NCBI GenBank assembly: GCA_038232655.1
Contig: JBBSNM010000002.1
Coordinates: 5,286 to 69,285 of the forward strand
Length of the DNA stretch: 64,000 nucleotides
Direction: 5' to 3'
Source of the DNA: JACCVL01 sp038232655
GTDB lineage: Bacteria > Actinomycetota > Actinomycetes > Propionibacteriales > Nocardioidaceae
In this document: positions 34,740 through 43,308 of the stretch, piece after piece
How the letters are laid out: each line of letters begins with the position of its first letter
Numbering within the stretch: the stretch's first letter is position 1
Position numbers and translations under genes: made by a program
The notes under the pieces: model-generated
What the model saw: the letters and a program-made list of their open reading frames with translations, nothing else
Databases searched by the model: none
What the model was told of the DNA's origin: nothing

Positions 34740-35770
34740 GTGCCGCCGTCTCGGTCGACCAGCTGTGGAAGGTCTTCGGCCCGAAGGCCGACAGGATCGT
34801 CGGCAGCCCCGACGCCGACCTGCCCCGCTCGGAGCTGCTGGCCCGTACCGGCTGCACCGCCGCGGTGAAGGACGTGTCGTTCGACGTGGCCGCGGGCGAG
34901 GTCTTCGTCGTGATGGGCCTGTCCGGCTCCGGCAAGTCCACCTTGGTGCGCTGCCTGACCCGGCTGATCGAGCCCACCGCCGGTGAGGTGCTGCTCGACG
35001 GTGAGGACGTGCGCACCATGTCCGACGCCCGGTTGCGCGAGCTGCGACGAACGCACGTGTCGATGGTGTTCCAGCACTTCGGTCTGCTGCCGCACCGGCA
35101 GGTGCTCGACAACATCGCCTACGGGCTGGAGATCCGCGGTCAGAAGAAGAAGGAGCGGCACGCCCGGGCGCAGGAGATGGTGGACCTGGTCGGGCTGACC
35201 GGCAACGAGCACTCCTACCCCGACCAGCTCTCCGGGGGCATGCAGCAGCGGGTCGGGCTGGCCCGGGCGCTCGCGGTGGACCCGACCGTGATGCTGTTCG
35301 ACGAGCCGTTCTCGGCGCTCGACCCGCTGATCCGCCGCGACATGCAGGCCGAGGTCATCCGGCTGCACCGCGAGGTCGGCAAGACGATGGTGTTCATCAC
35401 CCACGACCTGGCCGAGGCGCTCAAGCTGGGCGACCGCATCCTGATCATGCGTGACGGCGAGGTGGTGCAGGTCGGCACCGCCGCCGACATCGTCGCCGCG
35501 CCCGCCGACGACTACGTACGCGACTTCGTCAGCGACGTACCCCGCTCGCACGTGCTCACGCTGCGGTACGTGATGCGCGACCCGCGGCCCGGCGACTCCG
35601 CGGAGGGGCCGGTGATGGGTCCGGACACGATCGTGCGCGAGGCCGCGCACGCGGCGTTGACCTCCGAGCACCCGGTCCGCGTCGTCGACGGCGGTGAGCT
35701 GGTGGGCATCGTGGACGACGAGACGATCCTGCGCGTCGTGGTGGCCGAAGAGCAAGCCGTCGTGGCGTGA
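34736..35770 (+). CDS. proV: Glycine betaine/proline/choline ABC transporter ATP-binding protein
   Basis: 344 residues. Walker A MGLSGSGKSTLVRC, Q loop VFQHFGLLPHRQVLDN, signature LSGGMQQRVGLARAL, Walker B VMLFDEPFSALD and switch His in FITHDLAEALKLGD. The ~95-residue C-terminal extension (VREAAHAALTSEHPVRVVDG, then GELVGIVDDETILR) is a CBS-like module, as in OpuA, where it senses ionic strength. The N-terminal insert before the core (VFGPKADRIVGS) is also OpuAA-like. It overlaps betA and the permease gene at its two ends. Confidence 0.93.
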   Translation: MSAAVSVDQLWKVFGPKADRIVGSPDADLPRSELLARTGCTAAVKDVSFDVAAGEVFVVMGLSGSGKSTLVRCLTRLIEPTAGEVLLDGEDVRTMSDARLRELRRTHVSMVFQHFGLLPHRQVLDNIAYGLEIRGQKKKERHARAQEMVDLVGLTGNEHSYPDQLSGGMQQRVGLARALAVDPTVMLFDEPFSALDPLIRRDMQAEVIRLHREVGKTMVFITHDLAEALKLGDRILIMRDGEVVQVGTAADIVAAPADDYVRDFVSDVPRSHVLTLRYVMRDPRPGDSAEGPVMGPDTIVREAAHAALTSEHPVRVVDGGELVGIVDDETILRVVVAEEQAVVA

Positions 35771-37758
35771 CCGCCACCACCGTGCGCGACCACGCCCGCA
35801 TCGACGGGCTCGGCTCGCTGGTGCGCCGGCCACCCGCCTGGCTGCTCGGTGCGGCGGTGCTCGCCGTGTGGATCGCCGCGTGGGCTGGACTGCGCGGCAC
35901 CGACACCCTGACCCTGCCCGGGCTCGGCCGCACCGGGCTGCACGACTGGTTCACCGGGCTCAAAGCCGACCTCATCGACAGCCGGGACAGCAACGTGCTG
36001 ATGCGGGCCACCGGGGTGCTGGCGGATCTGGTCGCGAGCATCGGTGGCTGGCTGCAGGAGCTGGTCGTGCAGCCGGCGTTCCCTCGCCCGGTGCCCCAGA
36101 TCGGCTGGCTCGGGGTGGTGGCCGTGGCGGCCTGGCTGAGCTACGCCGCCGCCGGCTGGCGGATCGCGGTGCTGGTGACCGGCTCCTTCCTGGCCTTCGG
36201 CTACCTCGGCTACTGGGAGGACAGCCTGGACACGCTGATCGTCACGTTCTTCGCCGTCGGTATCGCGCTGCTCGTCGGGCTGCCACTGGCGGTGTGGATG
36301 GCCACCAGCAAGACCGTGACCACGCTGCTGACCCCGGTGCTGGACGTGCTGCAGACGGTGCCGGCGTTCATCTACCTGCTGCCGCTCACCTTGTTCTTCG
36401 GCATCGGGCTGCCGGCCGCCGTCGCCGCAACCTTCCTCTACGCGCTCGCACCGGTGGTGCGCATCGCTGCGCACGGCATCCGCTCGGTCGCCACGACCAC
36501 GATCGAGGCCACCGACTCGCTCGGTCAGACCGGGCGGCAGCGGCTGCAGCGGGTACAGCTGCCGATGGCCAAGAAGACGATCATCGTGGGCATCAACCAG
36601 ACGGTGATGGCGGCGCTGTCGATGGCCACCATCGCGGCCTTCGTCGACGGCCCCGGCCTCGGCCAGCCGGTGCTGCGGGCATTGTCGGCCCAGCAGGTCG
36701 GCACGGCCTTCGTCGCGGGCCTGTGCATCGTGGTCATGGCGGTGATGCTCGACCGCACGACGACGGCCGCGAGCGAACGCGCCGAGCTGGTCGCCCGCGC
36801 GGGCGGTCGAGACGTCAGACGGCACCGAATCGTGCTTGCCGCCGGCGGTGCCGTGGCGCTGGTCCTGGTCTACTTGTCGCGCACCTACCTGTGGGCGGCC
36901 GAGTTCCCCGAGACCGACCTCGGCGGGTCGCTCGCCGCCGGCGTCCAGTCCGGCGCTGACTGGGTGACCTCGACCTTCGACGTGCTCACCTCGGGCGTGA
37001 AGAACCAGGTCACCGCCCTGCTGCTGAACCCGCTGCAGGACCTGCTGGCCAACTCGCCGTGGTGGCTCGCCGGCGCGGCTCTCGCCGCGCTGGCGCTGGT
37101 GTTCGGCGGCGTGCGCGGATGCCTCACCGCGGTTGCCTGCCTGGCCGGCATCTACCTCACCGACCTGTGGAACGACTCGATGGTCACGCTGACGATGGTG
37201 CTCGTCGCCACGCTGCTGGTGATGCTGATCGCCGTCGTGCTCGGGGTGTGGATGGCCCGCCGACAACGGGTCGACACGGCGCTGCGTCCGGTGCTGGACG
37301 CCGGCCAGACGATGCCGCCGTTCGTCTACCTCATCCCGGCGCTGCTGCTTTTCGGGCCGACCCGGTTCACCGCGATCGTGGCCGCGGTCATCTACGCCGC
37401 CCCGATCGCCATCAAGCTGGTCGCCGACGGCGTCAAGGGCGTGTCGCCCACCACGGTCGAGGCGGCGACGGCCGCGGGCTCCACCCCGTGGCAGGTCATC
37501 ACCCGGGTGCAGCTGCCGATGGCGCGAGGCGGTCTGGTGCTGGCCGCCAACCAGGGTCTGCTCTATGTGCTGTCCATGACCGTGATCGGCGGGCTCGTCG
37601 GCGCCGGGGCGCTCGGCTACGACTCGGTGCTCGGCTTCTCACAAGGCGAGTTCTTCGGCAAGGGCATCGCAGCGGGGGCGGCCATCGTGTTCCTCGGCAT
37701 CATGCTCGACCGGGTCACCCGGCGCGCCGCCGAACGTACTGGCGCGGGTATCCGCTGA
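35767..37758 (+). CDS. Tandem-fused ABC permease for glycine betaine/choline
   Basis: 663 residues containing two complete OpuAB/ProW-type permease units in one chain. Each has its own coupling (EAA) loop: IEATDSLGQTGRQRLQRVQL near residue 245 and VEAATAAGSTPWQVITRVQL near residue 570. Each is preceded by its own MxP segment (TVPAFIYLLPLTLFFGIG and TMPPFVYLIPALLLFGP). A long N-terminal region with one helix and a soluble stretch precedes unit 1. The fused dimer would form the whole membrane channel. GTG start overlapping proV (GTGA). No internal frameshift or junction: both halves are full length but clearly diverged, so this is an old duplication. Confidence 0.9.
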   Translation: MTATTVRDHARIDGLGSLVRRPPAWLLGAAVLAVWIAAWAGLRGTDTLTLPGLGRTGLHDWFTGLKADLIDSRDSNVLMRATGVLADLVASIGGWLQELVVQPAFPRPVPQIGWLGVVAVAAWLSYAAAGWRIAVLVTGSFLAFGYLGYWEDSLDTLIVTFFAVGIALLVGLPLAVWMATSKTVTTLLTPVLDVLQTVPAFIYLLPLTLFFGIGLPAAVAATFLYALAPVVRIAAHGIRSVATTTIEATDSLGQTGRQRLQRVQLPMAKKTIIVGINQTVMAALSMATIAAFVDGPGLGQPVLRALSAQQVGTAFVAGLCIVVMAVMLDRTTTAASERAELVARAGGRDVRRHRIVLAAGGAVALVLVYLSRTYLWAAEFPETDLGGSLAAGVQSGADWVTSTFDVLTSGVKNQVTALLLNPLQDLLANSPWWLAGAALAALALVFGGVRGCLTAVACLAGIYLTDLWNDSMVTLTMVLVATLLVMLIAVVLGVWMARRQRVDTALRPVLDAGQTMPPFVYLIPALLLFGPTRFTAIVAAVIYAAPIAIKLVADGVKGVSPTTVEAATAAGSTPWQVITRVQLPMARGGLVLAANQGLLYVLSMTVIGGLVGAGALGYDSVLGFSQGEFFGKGIAAGAAIVFLGIMLDRVTRRAAERTGAGIR

Positions 37759-37812
37759 CGCGCACCGATACGACGACCGACCACCACCGGCACACCAAGA
37801 AGAGGAGATGCC

Positions 37813-38805
37813 ATGAAGCAACCAACCAAGAGGGTTCCGGCACTGGCCGCCGCGGCTGTGGGCGCCCTGCTCGTGCTGTCGGCGTGCGGCGGCGGTGACA
37901 TCGAGCAGTCCGGCTCCGGTTCGGGGGACGGGGGTGACGACCAGGCCGCCGAGTGCGGAGACCTGAGCATGGCGGTCAACCCGTGGGTCGGGTACCAGGC
38001 CAGCGCCTACGTTGTCGGCGAGCTGGTTGCCAGCGAGCTCGGGTGCAAGGTGCAGTACCGCGACCTCAAGGAGGAGGTCTCGTGGGCCGGGTTCTCCTCC
38101 GGTGACGTCGATGTGGTGATCGAGGACTGGGGACACCCCGACCTGGAGAAGCAGTACTTCGCCAAGAACGGTGACGGCAGCGCCGAGGACTTCGGCCCGA
38201 ACGGCAACGAGGGCGTGATCGGCTGGTACGTGCCGCCGTGGCTCGCCGACGAGCAGCCGGAGATCACCGACTGGAAGAACCTGAACAAGTTCGCCCAGGA
38301 GTTCGCCACCTCGGAGTCGGGCGGGCAGGGCCAGTTCCTCGGCAGCGACCCGTCGTACGTCCAGTTCGACGAGGCCATCATCAAGAACCTGGACCTCGAC
38401 TTCAAGGTGGTCTTCTCCGGCAGCGAGGCCGCGTCGATCTCGGCGTTCAAGAAGGCCGAGCAGAACAAGGAGTGGCTGATCGGCTACTTCTACGAGCCGC
38501 AGTGGTTCATGTCCGAGGTCCCGCTGGTCAAGGTCGACCTGCCGCCGTACGAGCCGGGCTGCCAGGAGCCGGCCTCGGCGACCGACTGCGACTACCCGGT
38601 CACCGAGCTGAAGAAGATCGTGTCGACGAAGTGGGCCGAGTCGGGTAGCCCGGCGGTCGACGTGGTGCAGAACTTCAAGTGGACCAACGAGGACCAGAAC
38701 ACCGTGGCGGCGATGATCTCCAGCGACGGGATGGCCCCGGAGGACGCCGCCATGCAGTGGATCGAGGACAACCCGGACACGGTGGAGGCCTGGATGCCGT
38801 CCTGA
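37813..38805 (+). CDS. proX: Glycine betaine/choline-binding lipoprotein (OpuAC/ProX family)
   Basis: 330 residues. Lipoprotein signal with lipobox LSAC at Cys24-25 (ALLVLSACGGG), an acidic linker, then the OpuAC fold: MAVNPWVGYQASAYVVGELV, then DVDVVIEDWGHPDLEKQYFA and EGVIGWYVPPWLADEQPEIT. The aromatic residues (Trp, Tyr) typical of a quaternary-ammonium cage are abundant. Ribosome site AGAGGAG before the ATG. It is the last gene of the betBA-transporter operon, followed by a strong terminator at 38839. Confidence 0.92.
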   Translation: MKQPTKRVPALAAAAVGALLVLSACGGGDIEQSGSGSGDGGDDQAAECGDLSMAVNPWVGYQASAYVVGELVASELGCKVQYRDLKEEVSWAGFSSGDVDVVIEDWGHPDLEKQYFAKNGDGSAEDFGPNGNEGVIGWYVPPWLADEQPEITDWKNLNKFAQEFATSESGGQGQFLGSDPSYVQFDEAIIKNLDLDFKVVFSGSEAASISAFKKAEQNKEWLIGYFYEPQWFMSEVPLVKVDLPPYEPGCQEPASATDCDYPVTELKKIVSTKWAESGSPAVDVVQNFKWTNEDQNTVAAMISSDGMAPEDAAMQWIEDNPDTVEAWMPS

Positions 38806-38838
38806 TGGCGGGATAGTTCACCGACCGATTGGACCGAG

Positions 38839-38871
38839 ACGGCGCCGGGCCTTGACGGGGCCCGGCGCCGT
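38839..38871 (+). terminator. GC-rich hairpin terminator of the choline/betaine uptake operon
   Basis: Perfect 13-base arms (38839-38851 and 38859-38871) with a seven-base loop, 33 bases after the binding-protein stop. No T run follows, so it is an actinobacterial I-shaped hairpin rather than a classical U-tract terminator. Confidence 0.65.
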
Positions 38872-38906
38872 TGGGCATGCTGGGGCTGTCTCGCACTACG
38901 CACAGC

Positions 38907-38923
38907 GTTGCGTGTCACGCAAC
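38907..38923. promoter_or_regulatory. Palindromic operator GTTGCG-N5-CGCAAC (site 2)
   Basis: Same arms and spacer as site 1; here the palindrome extends to 8+1+8 (GTTGCGTG-T-CACGCAAC). It lies 17 bases before the GTG of the dimethylglycine dehydrogenase-like gene, so a bound repressor would block transcription start or elongation. It links this operon to the one at 31.5 kb under one regulator. Confidence 0.65.
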
Positions 38924-38940
38924 TTACAGGAGGTCTGAGG

Positions 38941-41460
38941 GTGGCAACCGTTCCGAGTAGCGCGCGGGTGGTCGTGATCGGCGCCGGAATCGTCGGCAAC
39001 AGCCTCGTCTACCACCTGGCCCGGCTGGGCTGGCGCGACATCGTGCAGATCGACAAGGGTCCGCTGCCGAACCCGGGCGGCTCCACCGGACACGCCTCCA
39101 ACTTCATCTTCCCGGTGGACCACTCCCGCGAGATCACCGACCTGACGCTGGACAGCGTCGAGCAGTACCGCGAGATGGGCGTGTTCACGCAGTCCGGTGG
39201 TTTCGAGGTGGCCCGCACCGAGGAGCGGATGGAGGAGCTGCGTCGCCGGATGTCGTCGGCGCGGGCGTGGGGGATCCAGTCCGAGCTGGTGAGCCCCGCG
39301 CAGGTGGTCGAGCAGGTGCCCTTCCTCGACCCGTCGGTCATCGTCGGCGCCTTCTGGACCCCGTCGGTCGGCGTCGTCGACTCGCTGCGCGCCGGCACGA
39401 TCATGCGGGAGCGCGCCCAGTCGCTGGGTGCGCTGCAGGTGGTGCCGACGGTCGAGGTCGTCGGTCTCGACGTCGCGGATGGACGGATCAGCCGCGTTCG
39501 TACGAGCGGTGGCGACATCGAGGCCGGCACCGTCGTCATCGCATGCGGCGTCTGGAGCCCGGCGCTGGCGGAGATGGCCGGCGCTCGCATCCCGCTCACT
39601 CCCGCGGTGCACCAGATGATCAGCGTCGGGCCGATCCCGCAGCTGGCCGAACGCGAGGGCGAGATCTCGTACCCGATCGTCCGTGACATGGACACCTTCT
39701 GCTACGAGCGCCAGCACGGGGCCGACATGGAGGTCGGCTCGTACGCGCACCGGGCGATCCTGCACGAGCCCGGCGAGATCCCGTCGATCGAGCAGGCCAA
39801 GCTGTCGCCCACCGAGATGCCGTTCACCTCCGACGACTTCGACCCGCAGCTGGAGCAGGCCTTCGAGCTGATGCCCGACGCGCTCGGCGCCGACGGGGCC
39901 GAGATCCGCTACGCCATCAACGGGCTGCTGTCGCTGACCCCCGACGGTGCACCGATCCTCGGCGAGACCCCGGAGGTCAAGGGCTTGTGGTCGGCAGCCG
40001 CGGTGTGGGTCAAGGAGGGCCCGGGGGTCGGCCGGCTGGTCGCGGAGTGGATGACCGACGGCACCCCCGAGGTCGACCTCAGCCACTCCGACATCGCCCG
40101 CTTCTACCCCCACCAGCAGACTCGCGCGCACGTGCAGGCCCGCACCAGCGAGGCGTTCAACAAGACCTACGGCATCGTGCACCCCGGCGAGCAGTGGTCG
40201 AGCGACCGGGGCAAGCGCCTGGCACCGATGCACGCCAGCCAGCAGCAGCTGGGGGCGGTCTTCTTCGAGGCGGTCGGGTGGGAGCGCCCGTTCTGGTACG
40301 CGAGCAACGAGGCGTTGCTGGGCGACTACGGCGACGCGGTGCTGCCGCGCGAGCACGAGTGGGACGCCCGCTGGTGGTCGCCCATCATCAACGCCGAGCA
40401 CCTGGCGATGCGGGACCGGGCCGGCGTCGTCGACCTGTCCGCGTTCGCGATCTTCGACATCGTCGGCCCCGGCGCGGCCGGCGCGGTGCAGGGCGCCGTC
40501 GTGGCCCAGACCGACGTGGCACCCGGGCGGGTCATCTACACCCCGGTGCTCGACCAGCGCGGCGGGTTCCGCTCCGACCTGACGGTCATGCGGCTGGGCG
40601 ACGACCACTACCGCGTGGTCACCGGCGGCGCGCACGGCATGGTCGACCGCAAGACGTTCATCGACGCGATGCCGGCCGACGGCAGCGCGCAGGTCGTCGA
40701 CCTGACATCCGCCTACACCACCATCGGGCTGTGGGGCCCACGCGCCCGCGACATCTTGGGCTCGATCACCTCGGCCGACGTCAGCCACGACGGCTTCGGG
40801 TTCGCTCGCTGCCGAGACATCGAGGTCGACACGCTGTCGGTGCTCGCCTCGCGCATCTCCTACGTCGGTGAACTGGGCTGGGAGCTGTACGTGCCCATGG
40901 AGCAGGGCGCCCGGCTGTGGGACCTGGTGCTGTCGGCCGGCGCAACCCACGGCGCGGTGCCGGTGGGCATCGGCGTCTACGCCACCACCGGCCGGCTGGA
41001 GAAGGGCTACCGCGCGATGGGCGCCGAGCTCGACAGCGAGCGCACCATCCCCGAGGCGGGGATGATGCGTCCGCGGGTCAAGGACGCCGACTTCGTCGGC
41101 CGGGAGGCCTACCTCAAGCAGCGCGCCGCCGAGCCCGCGTCGGTGCTGTGCACGCTCGCCGTCGACGACCACACCGCAGCGAGCGGCCAGCGGCGGTTCA
41201 TGCTCGGCGGCGAGCCAATCCTGACCCGCGACGGTGAGCCGCTCGTCGACGGGCACGGGCACCGGTCGTACGTCACCTCGGCAGGGCCCGCGCCGTCGCT
41301 GGGCAAGCACCTGCTGATGGCCTACCTGCCGCCGAACAGGGCGGTCGTCGGCACCCAGCTGGCGGTCAGCTACATGGAGGAGCGCTACCCGGTGACGGTG
41401 GCCACCGCCGATGCCACCCCGCCGTTCGACCCCGCCAACGAGCGGATCAGGGGGGAATGA
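38941..41460 (+). CDS. Dimethylglycine oxidase/dehydrogenase-like FAD + folate enzyme
   Basis: 839 residues from the GTG at 38941 (AGGAGG at six bases). N-terminal DAO-type FAD domain with VVVIGAGIVGNSLVYHLA and His51 in STGHASNF, the position of the covalent flavin His in Arthrobacter dimethylglycine oxidase. The C-terminal half is GcvT-like (MRDRAGVVDLSAFAIFDIVG, then SYVGELGWELYVPMEQGARL, and GLEK-like RLEKGYRAMGAELD) for binding THF and trapping the methyl carbon as methylene-THF. It would convert dimethylglycine to sarcosine. The overlap with an ETF pair suggests it passes electrons to ETF instead of, or besides, oxygen. Sarcosine may also be a substrate. Confidence 0.88.
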   Translation: MATVPSSARVVVIGAGIVGNSLVYHLARLGWRDIVQIDKGPLPNPGGSTGHASNFIFPVDHSREITDLTLDSVEQYREMGVFTQSGGFEVARTEERMEELRRRMSSARAWGIQSELVSPAQVVEQVPFLDPSVIVGAFWTPSVGVVDSLRAGTIMRERAQSLGALQVVPTVEVVGLDVADGRISRVRTSGGDIEAGTVVIACGVWSPALAEMAGARIPLTPAVHQMISVGPIPQLAEREGEISYPIVRDMDTFCYERQHGADMEVGSYAHRAILHEPGEIPSIEQAKLSPTEMPFTSDDFDPQLEQAFELMPDALGADGAEIRYAINGLLSLTPDGAPILGETPEVKGLWSAAAVWVKEGPGVGRLVAEWMTDGTPEVDLSHSDIARFYPHQQTRAHVQARTSEAFNKTYGIVHPGEQWSSDRGKRLAPMHASQQQLGAVFFEAVGWERPFWYASNEALLGDYGDAVLPREHEWDARWWSPIINAEHLAMRDRAGVVDLSAFAIFDIVGPGAAGAVQGAVVAQTDVAPGRVIYTPVLDQRGGFRSDLTVMRLGDDHYRVVTGGAHGMVDRKTFIDAMPADGSAQVVDLTSAYTTIGLWGPRARDILGSITSADVSHDGFGFARCRDIEVDTLSVLASRISYVGELGWELYVPMEQGARLWDLVLSAGATHGAVPVGIGVYATTGRLEKGYRAMGAELDSERTIPEAGMMRPRVKDADFVGREAYLKQRAAEPASVLCTLAVDDHTAASGQRRFMLGGEPILTRDGEPLVDGHGHRSYVTSAGPAPSLGKHLLMAYLPPNRAVVGTQLAVSYMEERYPVTVATADATPPFDPANERIRGE

Positions 41461-42236
41461 CGATGACCGACGTCCTGGTGTGCATCAAGCGGGTGCCGGG
41501 CGCGTCCGGTGAGGTGCTCCTGTCCGACGACGGGCAGCGCGTCGACGCCCGGCACGTGGGCTGGACGCTCAGCGCGCACGAGGAGTGCGCGATCGAGCTG
41601 GCCACCCGAGTCGCCGGCGACACCGGCGGTACGGCGACGGTGCTGACCGTCGGCCCGGCGGACGCGATCGAGCAGCTGCGCGACGCGCTGGCGGTCGGCT
41701 GCGGCCGGGCGGTGCTGGTCGAGGCCGAGACCGACCGGTTCGGCCCGGTTGACGTGGCCGCCGCCATCGCCGAGGTGGTGCGCGCACACGAGGCCGACGA
41801 CACGTCGTACGGGCTGGTGCTGCTTGGCAACGACGCTGCCGACACCGGTGACTTCCAGGTGCCGGTCCGGCTGGCGTACGCGCTCGGTCGGCCGGTGGTC
41901 ACCGGCATCTCGACCTGCACCGTCGAGGGCGACCTGGTCGTGGCGCACGGCGACGGACCGGACGGGCCAGAGACGTTCGAGCTGCCGGTGCCGGCCGTCG
42001 TCGCGGTGATGGAGGGTGGGGTGGCCCCGCGCTACCCGTCGGTGATGGGGCGGATGAAGGCCAAGAAGGTGGCGATCGAACAGGTCGCGGCCGAGTTCGA
42101 GCCCGTGGGCTCCGGCCGGGTGCTGCTCACCCTGCCGCCCGAGCAGCCCAGTGCGGTGCAGCTGCTCGGACAGGGGCCGGACGCGGCACCTGCGGTGGTC
42201 GACCTGTTGGAGGAGCTGGGGATGGTGTCGCGATGA
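41457..42236 (+). CDS. etfB: Electron transfer flavoprotein beta subunit
   Basis: 259 residues starting MTDVLVCIKRVPGASGEVLL, with ALRDALAVGCGRAVLVEAE and LVLLGNDAADTGDFQVPVRL and the late VMGRMKAKKVAIEQVAAEF, all ETF-beta features. It forms the AMP/adenine-binding part of the ETF heterodimer. ATGA overlap with the flavoenzyme upstream (41457-41460) and with etfA downstream (42233-42236). The conserved recognition-loop Leu region near residue 190-200 is diverged from housekeeping EtfB, fitting a dedicated partner for the dimethylglycine enzyme (inference). Confidence 0.88.
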   Translation: MTMTDVLVCIKRVPGASGEVLLSDDGQRVDARHVGWTLSAHEECAIELATRVAGDTGGTATVLTVGPADAIEQLRDALAVGCGRAVLVEAETDRFGPVDVAAAIAEVVRAHEADDTSYGLVLLGNDAADTGDFQVPVRLAYALGRPVVTGISTCTVEGDLVVAHGDGPDGPETFELPVPAVVAVMEGGVAPRYPSVMGRMKAKKVAIEQVAAEFEPVGSGRVLLTLPPEQPSAVQLLGQGPDAAPAVVDLLEELGMVSR

Positions 42237-43237
42237 TCGCCGTGCTGGTGGAGACCGACGCCGACGGCGTCCTGGTGGTCTCGCAGGAGGCCCTGACCTT
42301 CGGGCGCGGGCTGGCCGAGCGAGCCGGCGGCCTACCGCTGCATGCGGTCCTCGTGGGCCGGCCAGGTGAGGAACCGCCCCCGGGCGTGCTCACCCAGCTG
42401 GGCGAGCAGGGCGTGGCTTCGGTGCACCACGTCGTCGACGACCAGCTGACCGCGTACTCCGCGGCCGCGTGGGCCGCTGCGCTGGTCGACGTCGTGCGAT
42501 CGGCCGGTGCGGCCGTCGTGCTGGCGGCCGGCACGCCCCGCGGCAACGAGGTGCTAGCGCACACGGCCACCCGCCTCGGCGTCGCCATGGCCGCCAACGT
42601 CGTGGGGATAGACACCGTGGGCGCCGATGCCGGCGACCCGCTGATCGTGACCCGGCAGGTCGTCGGCGGTGCCGTTCTCGAGCAGATGCGGCTCGACGAC
42701 CCCGTCGCGGTGCTGTCGGTGGCCGGGCATGCGGTGGAACCGGTCGCGGGCGAGACCGCCACCACGCCCGACGTCGTCGAGCTGTCACCCACGCTCGCCG
42801 ACGCCGACCTGGTGGCCCGGGTGGTGCGTACCGGCGAGAAGGTGCCGGACGCGTCGGGTGCGCTGACCTCGGCGCGGGTCGTGGTCGGCGCTGGCCGCGG
42901 GGCTGGCAGCGCGGACGGCTTTAAGGACGTGGTGCGGCTCAGCGAGCTGCTCGGCGGCGCGGTCGGCGTCTCGCGGGTGGTGACCAGCCTCGGCTGGCGC
43001 CCGCACCACGAGCAGGTCGGCCAGACCGGTAGCCGGATCTCGCCTGACCTCTACATCGCCTGCGGGATCAGCGGCGCGATCCAGCACTGGGCCGGCTGCT
43101 CGAGTGCCAAGACGATCCTGGCGGTCAACACCGACCCGGACGCGCCGATGGTCACCCGGGCGCACTATGCGGTGATCGGCGACCTGCACGAGATCGTCCC
43201 CGCGATCAACGAGGAGATCGAGCGCCGCCGCACCTGA
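42233..43237 (+). CDS. etfA: Electron transfer flavoprotein alpha subunit
   Basis: 334 residues. The C-terminal FAD domain is diagnostic: ASRVVTSLG-type loop (GVSRVVTSLGWRPHHEQVGQ), then TGSRISPDLYIACGISGAIQ and HWAGCSSAKTILAVNTDPDA and the closing VIGDLHEIVPAINEEIE. The N-terminal half is poorly conserved, as usual. With EtfB it carries electrons from the flavoprotein dehydrogenase to the quinone pool through an ETF:quinone oxidoreductase not seen here. Last gene of the operon, followed by a symmetric hairpin at 43244. Confidence 0.9.
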   Translation: MIAVLVETDADGVLVVSQEALTFGRGLAERAGGLPLHAVLVGRPGEEPPPGVLTQLGEQGVASVHHVVDDQLTAYSAAAWAAALVDVVRSAGAAVVLAAGTPRGNEVLAHTATRLGVAMAANVVGIDTVGADAGDPLIVTRQVVGGAVLEQMRLDDPVAVLSVAGHAVEPVAGETATTPDVVELSPTLADADLVARVVRTGEKVPDASGALTSARVVVGAGRGAGSADGFKDVVRLSELLGGAVGVSRVVTSLGWRPHHEQVGQTGSRISPDLYIACGISGAIQHWAGCSSAKTILAVNTDPDAPMVTRAHYAVIGDLHEIVPAINEEIERRRT

Positions 43238-43243
43238 CCCGGC

Positions 43244-43295
43244 AAAGTTGTCACGCCAGAATGCGTTCTAACGCAACGTGGCGGTGACAACTTTT
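43244..43295. terminator. Bidirectional hairpin between convergent genes
   Basis: Outer arms AAAGTTGTCACGCC and GGCGGTGACAACTTT pair with one bulge. A nested TGCGTT/AACGCA stem sits inside the loop. The plus strand ends in TTTT and the minus strand in TTT, so it can end both etfA and the convergent GNAT gene. The nested design also resembles a REP-like unit. Confidence 0.6.
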
Positions 43296-43308
43296 GGGGA
43301 GGCTGGGG

